Shown here piece after piece: positions 57,249 through 64,000 of a stretch of DNA of 64,000 nucleotides. Numbering within the stretch: position 1 is the stretch's first letter; every line of letters starts with the position of its first letter. Source of the stretch: Ruegeria sp. THAF57 (GTDB taxonomy: Bacteria > Pseudomonadota > Alphaproteobacteria > Rhodobacterales > Rhodobacteraceae); NCBI RefSeq assembly GCF_903914075.1, contig NZ_CAIWNQ010000010.1:1-64000 (forward strand), given 5' to 3'. Position numbers and translations under genes: made by a program. Below the pieces are notes generated by a model. That model did not search any database, was not told the origin of the DNA, and saw only the letters and a program-made list of their open reading frames with translations.

Positions 57249-57733
57249 GTGCACGTCCAAGACACTTGCATGCCCTCACAGTTTCGTTTCGCGCGCCGTA
57301 ATTGGTTTCCAAAGTTGGGTTTTATTACGCAGTGGGATAATGACGGCGGCTCCCCTTTTGGCGATCACTACGTGACATCTGCGTGTGTTGTACGCCCCAA
57401 CAACGATCATGTTGGCAATCTCTTGGTCGGATTGGATCTGGTCCAGAAGATCGGGCAGCATAGGTACGTCGACGAAGTTACTTTTCGTGAGTGTTCCTTC
57501 GTTCAAACCGAGGTGAAACTTACGCCACAGGCGCTTCTTTGAGCCTCCATGCTTGCGGGCGTTCCGTTCTCGTTCGCCTTCATCTTTGATCCCGGTCGCG
57601 TCGATCAACAGATGGAGCCGCTTGCCAGGGCATCTCAGTATCAATCCAGATCGATAGCGAACCGCGCTGTTTCAGTGCTGTGTTGTACGAAGGACAGTTC
57701 CTGGTCTTGTAGTTCGTAGGGGACCAACTACTT
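57249..57733 (-). pseudogene. IS5-family transposase, deleted and frameshifted
   Basis: The 5' end reads TNYKTRNCPSYNTALKQRGS and SIWIDTEMPWQAAP, a typical IS5-group start. The frame then shifts and jumps to RLHLLIDATGIKDEGE, followed by RNARKHGGSKKRLWRKFHLG, PMLPDLLDQI and VVGAYNTRRCHVVIAKRGAA, the DDE core. RACKCLGRAQL at about 57250 ends at the short IS5-like element. About 100 codons are missing between the start and the core, and the C-terminus is cut off by the neighbouring element. Confidence 0.85.
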
Positions 57734-57859
57734 ATGCCGTATTGCTACCCCACTGGATTCAAACAGTGAATCCCTCATACGATCTGTACAACTGGCCGTG
57801 CCTGGTAGGTCGCTGGCGTTGGCCGTTCCGAATATTTGCGACACATCCGTCAGGATCGC
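57734..57859 (+). other. Short spacer beside the IS5-family remnant
   Basis: GGATTC (57751-57756) and GAATCC (57764-57769) form a short inverted repeat that may be part of the outer end of the IS5-family remnant. Nothing else was recognised. Confidence 0.3.
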
Positions 57860-58219
57860 TCAACTGTCTGAGAGTACGAACCCATGGCCTGCAGTGTCTA
57901 ACCAGGCTTTCACGGCGACTGCAGCGAGCGTGATATCTTCGGCGCCGCCCATTCCTTTGTCGTCCAACCCGCCCTTGACAACCGTCACGCGCACATCACC
58001 AAAAGGAAGAGCCGCTGCTACGGCGTCTTTGTCCACTTTGTCCGGTTCTGGTACGCCAACGGTGACATCGACACGCATCTCTGACGGGTGTTTGTAGCTT
58101 TAGAAGATCGTTAGCGAGCTATGTCGGATGGCATCAGAAACACCGCGCAGTGCGGTTTTGGTGTAGTCATGGCCATGAACATCCGCGCCCATGCCAAGTT
58201 CACAAATCAAAGGTTTCAT
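57860..58219 (-). pseudogene. Lin0512-family gene with a premature stop, second copy
   Basis: From ATG 58219 the frame gives GMGADVHGHDYTKTALRGVS, then a TAA at 58100-58102 (codon 40). It then continues in the same frame with SEMRVDVTVGVPEPDKVDKD, AALPFGDVRVTVVKGGLDDKG and ITLAAVAVKAWL to 57860. The whole is 119 codons, the usual length of Lin0512 proteins, so only one nonsense codon breaks it. The family has no known function. It overlaps the first copy by 4 bp (ATGA), indicating an operon of two paralogues. Confidence 0.75.
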
Positions 58220-58539
58220 GACTGCATCTCCACATTATAGGAAACGGTAACGATTGCATTGGCAATCAGTGTTTTATGGCCCATCATGTTCACTTCCAGC
58301 CCGCCTTTGACTGCTTCGGCTGAAACCACTCCTACCGGGGCTTCAGCCTTGACCACGTCCAGATCAACGGCGTCCGGATCGGTGACGCCCACGCGAATAT
58401 CAACGATCATTGCGTCTAGCGGCAGATCAAAAGCCATGCCTGCGACAAGGAAATTCCGGTGCAGCGCATCGTGTACGACCCGGGCCGCAGCCTTGGTGTG
58501 ATTATGTCCTTTGAGATCAGTGCCCATACCCATTTGCAC
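58216..58539 (-). CDS. Lin0512-family protein, first copy, with damaged start
   Basis: 107 residues if started at GTG 58539: [20 protein letters not shown], then [20 protein letters not shown] and [12 protein letters not shown], all typical. The natural start, ATG 58560, has AGGAGG 7 bp upstream and is in frame but reads ATG CCA TAG, a stop at codon 3 (58552-58554). GTG 58539 has no ribosome site, so the gene is probably weakly expressed or dead. Function unknown. The acs reading frame overlaps its first 23 bp. Confidence 0.65.
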   Translation of the reverse strand: MQMGMGTDLKGHNHTKAAARVVHDALHRNFLVAGMAFDLPLDAMIVDIRVGVTDPDAVDLDVVKAEAPVGVVSAEAVKGGLEVNMMGHKTLIANAIVTVSYNVEMQS

Positions 58540-60517
58540 GGCAAATTGCGTCTATGGCATTTTCGCCTCCTTTCCTGTTCATGCGATTTTCGATCAGATC
58601 ATCAACGACGGCCGGCTCTGCGAGTGTTGAAGTATCGCCAAGCGATCCGTAGTCATTTTCTGCAATCTTACGAAGAACGCGCCGCATAATTTTATCCGAA
58701 CGGGTTTTGGGCAGACCTGGCGCCCACTGGATTAGGTCGGGTTTCGCGATCGGGCCAATTTCCTTTCTGACCCAATCCAACAGCTCGCTGCGCAATTCAT
58801 CGGTGTAGGCTTCTCCAGTCATGAGCGTGACATATGCGTAGATGCCTTGTCCTTGGATATTGTGAGGGTAGCCGACCACAGCCGCTTCCGACACTTTGGC
58901 GTGGGCCACCAATGCGCTTTCCACTTCGGCAGTACCCATCCGATGCCCGGACACATTGATCACATCGTCGACGCGACCTTTGTTCCAGTAATACCCATCC
59001 GCATCCCGACGGCATCCGTCGCCGGTAAAGTAGTATCCTTTGTAGTCGGAAAAATACGTCTTCACGAAGCGGTCGTGATCGCCCCAACAGGTGCGCATCT
59101 GCGCAGGCCAGCTATCCTTGATGCATAGAACCCCTTCCGCTTCCCTGCGCGTGATTTCTTCCCCCGTTTGCGGATCGAGGATCACCGGTTCGACGCCGAA
59201 GAAGGGCGTTGTGGCTGAACCAGGCTTGGTCGCTGTGGCACCAGGTAAAGGTGTCAAAATATGCCCGCCAGTTTCGGTTTGCCACCAGGTGTCGACAATC
59301 GGCGCGTTGCCCTTACCGACAACTTCGTTGTACCAATTCCAGGCTTCGGGATTGATTGGCTCGCCCACGGTGCCCAATACCTTAATTGCGGACAAGTCAA
59401 ACTTGGTGACGAACTCATCGCCCTGTCCCATCAACGCACGGATCGCCGTTGGTGCGGTATAGAACTGGTTCACCTTGTATTTCTCGCACACAGCCCAGAA
59501 TAGGCCTGCGTCAGGATAAGTTGGCACACCTTCGAACATAAGCGTCGTCGCGCCATTGGCGAGCGGACCATAAATTATATAGCTGTGGCCCGTGACCCAG
59601 CCTACATCCGCCGTGCACCAAAAGACATCACCATCATGGTAGTCGAACGTATATTGGTGCGTTATCGACGCGTAGACGATATAGCCGCCCGTTGTGTGGA
59701 CCACACCCTTAGGCTGACCGGTCGAACCGGAGGTGTAGAGGATGAACAGCGGGTCTTCCGCATTCATCTCTACGGGCGCGCAGATGTCTGACGCCTCAAG
59801 CCGCATCTCGTTATAGTCAAAGTCGCGTCCATTGACCCATGTGATCTGGCCCCCGGTTCGCTTTACAACAAGGCACTTGCAATCTTGAATAACATGGTTG
59901 AGGGCATGATCGGCATTGGTCTTAAGTGCTGTTTTGAGACCACCCCTAGGTGCCTCATCCGCTGTGACGACCAGTTTTGCGTCGCAGCCATTGATCCGGG
60001 CTGCCAATGCATCCGGAGAGAAACCTGCAAACACAATCGAATGGATTGCGCCGATCCGGGTGCAGGCAAGCATTGCATAGGCTGCTTCCGGGATCATCGG
60101 CAAATAAAGCACAACACGGTCGCCCCGCCGGATGCCGATCTCCTCCATGATATTTGCCATGCGGCAGGTTTCGGCGTGCAGTTCCCGATAGCTGATGTGT
60201 TTCGCTGCCTCACAGGGATCGTCGGGCTCCCAAATGATAGCCGTTTGATCACCGCGTGTTTCAATATGTCGGTCGATGCAATTGGCACTGACGTTCAAGG
60301 TGCCATCCTCAAACCACTTTATAGACACGTCCGGGTGCCCATAGGAAACGTCTTTGACCTTTGAATAGGGTTTGATCCAGTCGATGCGTTTGCCGTGCTC
60401 GGCCCAGAAATTTTCTGGATCAGAAGTGGAGGCTCTGTACATGGCATCATAAGTTGCCTTGTCCGCGTGCGCATTGGCGGCAAAACTAGGGCACGGTTCG
60501 AATAGGTCTTTAGACAT
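58517..60517 (-). CDS. acs: Acetate-CoA ligase
   Basis: 666 residues, forming acetyl-CoA from acetate, ATP and CoA by an acetyl-AMP step. The AMP-binding core [50 protein letters not shown] and [19 protein letters not shown] are all present. Two conserved sites are altered: the C-terminal catalytic Lys lies in [11 protein letters not shown], where nearly all Acs have SGK, and [10 protein letters not shown] replaces YYWITGRVDD. The last 18 or so residues ([20 protein letters not shown]) extend past the usual end into the Lin0512 gene. AGGA precedes ATG 60517. It may be intact but drifting. Confidence 0.88.
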   Translation of the reverse strand: MSKDLFEPCPSFAANAHADKATYDAMYRASTSDPENFWAEHGKRIDWIKPYSKVKDVSYGHPDVSIKWFEDGTLNVSANCIDRHIETRGDQTAIIWEPDDPCEAAKHISYRELHAETCRMANIMEEIGIRRGDRVVLYLPMIPEAAYAMLACTRIGAIHSIVFAGFSPDALAARINGCDAKLVVTADEAPRGGLKTALKTNADHALNHVIQDCKCLVVKRTGGQITWVNGRDFDYNEMRLEASDICAPVEMNAEDPLFILYTSGSTGQPKGVVHTTGGYIVYASITHQYTFDYHDGDVFWCTADVGWVTGHSYIIYGPLANGATTLMFEGVPTYPDAGLFWAVCEKYKVNQFYTAPTAIRALMGQGDEFVTKFDLSAIKVLGTVGEPINPEAWNWYNEVVGKGNAPIVDTWWQTETGGHILTPLPGATATKPGSATTPFFGVEPVILDPQTGEEITRREAEGVLCIKDSWPAQMRTCWGDHDRFVKTYFSDYKGYYFTGDGCRRDADGYYWNKGRVDDVINVSGHRMGTAEVESALVAHAKVSEAAVVGYPHNIQGQGIYAYVTLMTGEAYTDELRSELLDWVRKEIGPIAKPDLIQWAPGLPKTRSDKIMRRVLRKIAENDYGSLGDTSTLAEPAVVDDLIENRMNRKGGENAIDAICRANGYGH

Positions 60518-60525
60518 AGTTTTTC

Positions 60526-60693
60526 CTATTTTGGGCCAGCGACTCTATTATTTTGGCGAGCGATCTTGAGCTGTGCGAAATCTTCCTCTGCGTGATAGCT
60601 TGATCTTGTTAGCGGACTGGAGGAGACCATGGCGAACCCCTTTGACTCTGCCATGCGTTCCAACGCCTTGAATTCATCTGGCGTTACCTCAGG
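60526..60693 (-). pseudogene. lipA: 3' fragment of a lipoyl synthase gene
   Basis: Translation on the minus strand gives [20 protein letters not shown], then [18 protein letters not shown] and AQLKIARQ before TAG 60526. This is the C-terminal end of LipA (TPDEF, SGPLVRSSYHA-type). The rest of the gene, including the radical SAM cluster motifs, is missing: upstream DNA switches to the rpoN fragment at about 60691. It lies 8 bp from acs. Confidence 0.8.
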
Positions 60694-60701
60694 CGCAGGG
60701 T

Positions 60702-61322
60702 GTGCCCGAGCTCATTATCCGGGAGAACGCAGATGGCAAATTGCGTGCAGAGCTGAACGAAGCCGCATTGCCCAAGGTGCTAACGGATGATGGGCTTTTC
60801 TCTGCAACGTTGAAGGCAGAAACCGACGGGCATGCTCAAAGCTACTACAGGGATTGTTACCGGGGTGCCGCGAATATGGTGCGGGCAATGCAGAAACGCG
60901 CCAACACACTTCTTGAAACCGGGAATGCAATTGTTCGCCGGCAAGAGAAGTTCGTTAGAACAGGGCGTGATCGGAACAAAGTTCCGCTGACCATCGAACA
61001 GCTTGCGTCCGAGGTTGGAGTAAATAAGAGCACGGTCAGTCGTGCTTTGAAATCGTGTAGCATAATGACCGATCTCGGCACATTCCCTGCTCGGCAATTT
61101 CTGGCGCGTGGTGTTTCACCAGATCATGACGGTGAGAGAACACGCGAGCAGGCGCTCCGTCGATTGTCTATTTTAGTCAAATCAGAGAATGCAAAAAAGC
61201 CGAACTCAGACCAGCAGCTTATGCGTCAGTTGGAAACAGCGGGATTCACGGTGTCTCGTCGGACCGTCGCGAAATACAGAAAGCTGCTCGGAATTCCGGG
61301 AGTTCATCACCGTAGAAGATAG
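60702..61322 (+). pseudogene. rpoN: 3' fragment of an RNA polymerase sigma-54 gene
   Basis: 206 codons. [20 protein letters not shown] and ALPKVLTDDG match the core-binding region of sigma-54. NMVRAMQKRANTLLETGNAI and RRQEKFVRTG follow, with IEQLASEVGVNKSTVSRALK as the helix-turn-helix, and SRRTVAKYRKLLGIP at the end is the RpoN box. Region I and about half of the core-binding domain are absent, and there is no ribosome site at GTG 60702. The frame is open to the end, so a peptide could in principle be made, but it cannot act as a sigma factor. Confidence 0.82.
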
Positions 61323-61390
61323 CAGGGCCAAACTGTCCATCTTGAGCTACCCCCTGAATTTCGGACACTGACGTAAGCTACGATTTGTTG

Positions 61391-61566
61391 TCAGCTGATC
61401 TTCGTAGAAGAGAAGTCGAAATATCCAATTCCGGCTTCCCGCGCGGCATTCAGAACGTCCCGCACGTCCGCATCCGAGGATTCCCAAAAAAGGCTCCGAT
61501 ACTGGCACACCCAAACGACGGCTCGGTCACTTTGAGGTCAGTATTGCCGACGTGGTTGGTTTTCAT
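61391..61566 (-). pseudogene. 5' fragment of an aldo/keto reductase gene
   Basis: From ATG 61566: KTNHVGNTDLKVTEPSFGCA and SIGAFF, then, after a one-base shift in a TTTTTTGGG run (about 61488), WESSDADVRDVLNAAREAGI and GYFDFSSTKIS before TGA 61391. This is the N-terminus of an aldo/keto reductase of the aldose dehydrogenase type. The remaining 250 or so codons are gone. It lies 26 bp after dctM on the same strand and was probably the next gene of the TRAP operon. Confidence 0.78.
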
Positions 61567-61592
61567 TTTGTTTCCAAGAAAAGCACCCGACA

Positions 61593-62873
61593 TTAAGATC
61601 CATAGAGTTTTTCGGGCAGCCAGAGTACCAGTTCTGGAACAAAGGTCAGCAACAGCAGGACACCCAAGAGTGGTACCAAGAACGGCAGTGTTGCGCGCAC
61701 GCATTGTTCGAATGGAACTTTCGAGACACGCGAAAGCACGAACAGAACCATACCGACAGGTGGTGTCAGCAGGCCCAGCATCAGGTTCAGGATGACGATA
61801 ATGCCCAGATGCACGGGGTCGATGCCAAACTGCGCGGCCACCGGCATCAGCACCGGGACAAGGATCGAAATCGCGGCGATGGTCTCCATGAACAGGCCGA
61901 CAATCAGAACGACGGCCATGATCAGCAAAAGGACAACGGCCTTACTGTCGGTGAAGGACAGCACGAATTCGGCAAAATGCGCCGCGACCTGATTGGCAGT
62001 CAGAATCCAGGCAAAGACCGAAGCTGCGCCGACAATCATCATGATCGCCGCCGTTGTTTCAATGGTTTCCAAAGAAATCACGGCCAATTTTCGAACGGTT
62101 AGCGTGCGATACACGACGGTGCCCAGGATCAGCGCATAGGCTGCCGCGCCGATAGCCGCTTCGGTCGGGGTAAAGGCCCCCGAGACGATGCCGCCTACGA
62201 TGATGACCGGGGTCATCAGCGGCAGGAAGGCCGCCTTGAACCGGGTGGCGATGACCGAGGGGCTGAAGTTCACATCGCGCGGATAGTTCCGCGTGCGCGA
62301 CATCCACCAAATCATGACCGACAGAGACAATGCCATCAGAAGACCCGGCACAATCCCTGCGACAAACAGCTTGCCGATCGAAACCGAGGCCATGACGCCA
62401 AAAATCACCAAAGGCAGAGACGGCGGAATGATGGGCCCGATGGTGGACGATGCCGCTGTCACTCCGACGCTGAAATCATCATCATAGCCCGCTTCGCGCA
62501 TGGCCTTGATTTCAATCGCGCCAAGGCCCCCGGCATCAGCAACCGCAGCACCCGACATGCCGGCAAAGATGATGCTGGCGCCGACATTCACATGACCCAG
62601 ACCGCCATGCATCCATCCGACGATGGCGCGGGCAAAGCCGAAGATGCGGGCGGTGATCCCTGCCGAGTTCATCAGTGCTCCGGCCAGAATGAAGAAGGGT
62701 ATCGCCAACAGCGGGAAGCTGTCCATTCCGTTGACCATGTTGTGCATCAGTAGCACCGGCGGCAACCCTGAATAAAGGATGTAGGCAAAGGATGACAGCG
62801 CCAGCGAAAACGCAATCGGCACGCGCATAAGCATCAGGCCGAACAGGGATACGAAAAGAATGATCAGGCCCAT
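61593..62873 (-). CDS. dctM: TRAP transporter large permease
   Basis: 426 residues from ATG 62873, about 12 TM segments. SFPLLAIPFFILAGALMNSAG, GASIIFAGMSGAAVADAGGLG, ASSTIGPIIPPSLPLVIFG and GLLTPPVGMVLFV are DctM signatures. It forms the Na+-driven translocation channel. It overlaps dctQ by 10 bp. The longer frame up to 63098 lies inside dctQ and is not supported. Confidence 0.95.
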   Translation of the reverse strand: MGLIILFVSLFGLMLMRVPIAFSLALSSFAYILYSGLPPVLLMHNMVNGMDSFPLLAIPFFILAGALMNSAGITARIFGFARAIVGWMHGGLGHVNVGASIIFAGMSGAAVADAGGLGAIEIKAMREAGYDDDFSVGVTAASSTIGPIIPPSLPLVIFGVMASVSIGKLFVAGIVPGLLMALSLSVMIWWMSRTRNYPRDVNFSPSVIATRFKAAFLPLMTPVIIVGGIVSGAFTPTEAAIGAAAYALILGTVVYRTLTVRKLAVISLETIETTAAIMMIVGAASVFAWILTANQVAAHFAEFVLSFTDSKAVVLLLIMAVVLIVGLFMETIAAISILVPVLMPVAAQFGIDPVHLGIIVILNLMLGLLTPPVGMVLFVLSRVSKVPFEQCVRATLPFLVPLLGVLLLLTFVPELVLWLPEKLYGS

Positions 62874-63400
62874 TTGTCGACGCCTTTCTTCAGTTGCTTC
62901 ACGCGCGCGACGATCTGATAGGTTACGACCCCCAGATTTCCGACGGCCAGTATCATGACCGCGACGTGCAGGTAATATTTCGGGAAAGGCAGCGACACCA
63001 TTTGCTGGAATGAGGTGCGCTGTATCAGTTCCCAGGCCGACCAGATAATGACGGCGAACAGAACGAAGGTCGCAGCCAACGCAAAGACATGTACCCAACT
63101 CAGCAAGCGGCCATAGTATTTATCGACGAATTCCAGAACGATATGGCTGCCGACAGCCTGACACCGGATCGCGCCGGCAAAACCCAGAAGGATCAGGAGA
63201 TACCGCGCTGCCTCTTCGGTCCAAGCGATGGAATCGTTCAGCACATAGCGGGTGAAGAACTGCAGAAAGACCACTCCGAACAACGCACCGAACAGCGCCA
63301 GCAGGCCATAGTCTGCAACGGTGATACGATAGTTCCGAAAATGCGCGTCATCTTCGGCGGCAAGGGCGTCAAAATCTATTTCAGGCGGGGCATCGGACAT
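62864..63400 (-). CDS. dctQ: TRAP transporter small permease
   Basis: 178 residues from ATG 63400. Four TM segments, with FFTRYVLNDSIAWTEEAARYLLILLGFAGA (key phrase SIAWTEEAARYL), the DctQ hallmark. It pairs with DctM. The N-terminal 30 residues are acidic and cytosolic. It follows the binding-protein gene by 59 bp that hold a strong hairpin. Confidence 0.92.
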   Translation of the reverse strand: MSDAPPEIDFDALAAEDDAHFRNYRITVADYGLLALFGALFGVVFLQFFTRYVLNDSIAWTEEAARYLLILLGFAGAIRCQAVGSHIVLEFVDKYYGRLLSWVHVFALAATFVLFAVIIWSAWELIQRTSFQQMVSLPFPKYYLHVAVMILAVGNLGVVTYQIVARVKQLKKGVDKWA

Positions 63401-63423
63401 CAGAACATTCCTCGTTCTTGAAT

Positions 63424-63451
63424 GCCGGACCCAGAGCAAACCGGGTCCGGC
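63424..63451 (-). promoter_or_regulatory. Strong hairpin between dctP and dctQ
   Basis: GCCGGACCC (63424-63432) and GGGTCCGGC (63443-63451) form a perfect 9-bp GC-rich stem with a 10-base loop. There is no T run. It begins 8 bp after the dctP stop, a place where a stabilising or partly terminating structure would leave more binding protein than permease. Confidence 0.72.
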
Positions 63452-63459
63452 GCAGCGTA

Positions 63460-64000
63460 TTATTCCTGGATCGCCTGCAGACGTTCGAAGGTCTCAGCAT
63501 CCCAAGGCACGGTGTCACCGCTCAGCAAAGGTGCAACCGCTGCCATAAATGGCGCGCGATCTACCTCGTTCACGTTCACGCCCTGCTCGCGGAACCAATC
63601 GGCCAGTTCGGCCTCGGATTGCACGATTTCGTCCGATGTGGCCGATGCGGCCTCGGCCAGCGCATCAATCAGCGCCTGACCATCGTCACCCATCTTCGCC
63701 AACGTCACCGGCGAGACCACAACGGCCAGCGAGTTGGTGATGTGACCGGTCAGGTTGATGTTCGACTGCACCTCGTAGAACTTCTTGAACTGGATGGTAG
63801 GCAGAGGGTTTTCCTGCGCGTCCACAACACCTTGCTGCAGGGCCAGATATACTTCGGCAAAGGCCATGGGTGTCGGGTTCGCTCCGGTCGCCTCGGGGAA
63901 CATCTGGTAAGCAGGCGCATTCGGCGTACGGATCTTCAGACCTTCCATGTCCCCGGGCTCAAGGATCGGCTTATTCGAGGTGACGTGGCGCGCGCCATAA
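63460..64000 (-). CDS. dctP: TRAP transporter substrate-binding protein (partial, 5' end beyond window)
   Basis: The C-terminal 180 or so residues of a DctP-type periplasmic protein. The frame is open to the right edge, with RHVTSNKPILEPGDMEGLKI, the EVYLALQQGVVDAQENPLPT motif that contacts substrate and is diagnostic of DctP, and VVVSPVTLAKM. ATG 63948 is internal. The substrate is unknown; the aldo/keto reductase scrap downstream hints at sugars or sugar acids, which is only a guess. Confidence 0.92.
   Translation of the reverse strand, partial: YGARHVTSNKPILEPGDMEGLKIRTPNAPAYQMFPEATGANPTPMAFAEVYLALQQGVVDAQENPLPTIQFKKFYEVQSNINLTGHITNSLAVVVSPVTLAKMGDDGQALIDALAEAASATSDEIVQSEAELADWFREQGVNVNEVDRAPFMAAVAPLLSGDTVPWDAETFERLQAIQE

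Noticed and set aside
58100-58102. Stop-codon recoding in the Lin0512 genes
   Set aside because: The two stops are different codons (TAG and TAA) at unrelated positions and no recoding machinery or structure is evident; simple nonsense mutation is enough.
60702-61322. A genuine short sigma-54-like regulator
   Set aside because: The frame begins in the middle of a conserved domain with no ribosome site, next to a lipA scrap, so truncation is more likely than a designed short form.
61323-61390. Possible end of an IS3-type element (phrase CCCCCTGAATTTCGGACAC)
   Set aside because: It resembles IS3-group ends, but no partner repeat or transposase piece was found nearby, so it is not listed as a feature.
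1-64000. tRNA, rRNA or CRISPR arrays
   Set aside because: No cloverleaf with T-loop signature, no rRNA-like sequence and no short direct repeats with regular spacers were noticed on either strand. A tRNAscan or CRISPR search could still find something missed by eye.

Overview
The window looks like a chromosomal segment of a marine alphaproteobacterium of the Rhodobacterales (Roseobacter group). The inference rests on several gene sets recalled as common in that group: DUF3141 with a MaoC-Pta fusion and AckA, a cyoABCD quinol oxidase, a TRAP transporter, DUF2793, a SapC relative beside a type I secretion locus, and a sigma/VWA remnant. No search was run, so genus is not assigned. No rRNA, tRNA or CRISPR array was seen.

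Layout. 1-990: the tail of an endonuclease/exonuclease/phosphatase-like gene and a pair of small membrane stress-type proteins. 993-5975 (minus): a DUF3141 hydrolase, a MaoC-phosphotransacylase fusion and acetate kinase, overlapping each other, which would turn acyl-CoA into acid plus ATP. 6437-10078: a two-helix K+ channel, then AI-2E permease, HlyD adaptor and DUF2955 membrane protein. 10134-21869: a surface adhesion locus. A divergent pair of RTX-type proteins, one with a dockerin-like end and the other with a cohesin-like module behind eight Ig-like repeats, is followed by a broken sapC and a complete type I exporter (TolC, ABC, HlyD). 21957-26180 (minus): response regulator, hybrid kinase and a phosphonate monoester hydrolase-like sulfatase. 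26408-30318: an Mla-type lipid transport operon. 30362-33317: a sigma/VWA chimeric remnant, an FMN glutamate synthase-like protein and a paired fluoride channel. 33314-39847 (minus): cyoABCD running into an EmrAB-type efflux pump. 40027-47033: a lytic transglycosylase and an opp peptide importer with a fused OppDF ATPase. 47348-53133: nucleotide-sugar genes (galU, fcl, gmd, ugd) around a DUF2793 protein. 53141-56077: phytanoyl-CoA dioxygenase-like protein, LysR regulator and an HTH protein.

From about 56200 to 61570 the sequence becomes a scrapyard: an IS6-family transposase with many lesions, a short internally deleted IS5-like element with terminal repeats, a second deleted IS5-family transposase, two Lin0512-family genes each with a nonsense codon, an acs gene with unusual residues in conserved motifs and a C-terminal run-on, and 3' or 5' scraps of lipA, rpoN and an aldo/keto reductase. 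Intact sequence resumes at 61593 with a TRAP transporter (dctM, dctQ, partial dctP) that runs off the right edge.

The most interesting points are the candidate cohesin-dockerin pair in two divergently coded exported proteins beside their likely exporter, the sigma/VWA deletion chimera, and strong hairpins placed directly after the binding-protein gene in both the opp and TRAP operons.
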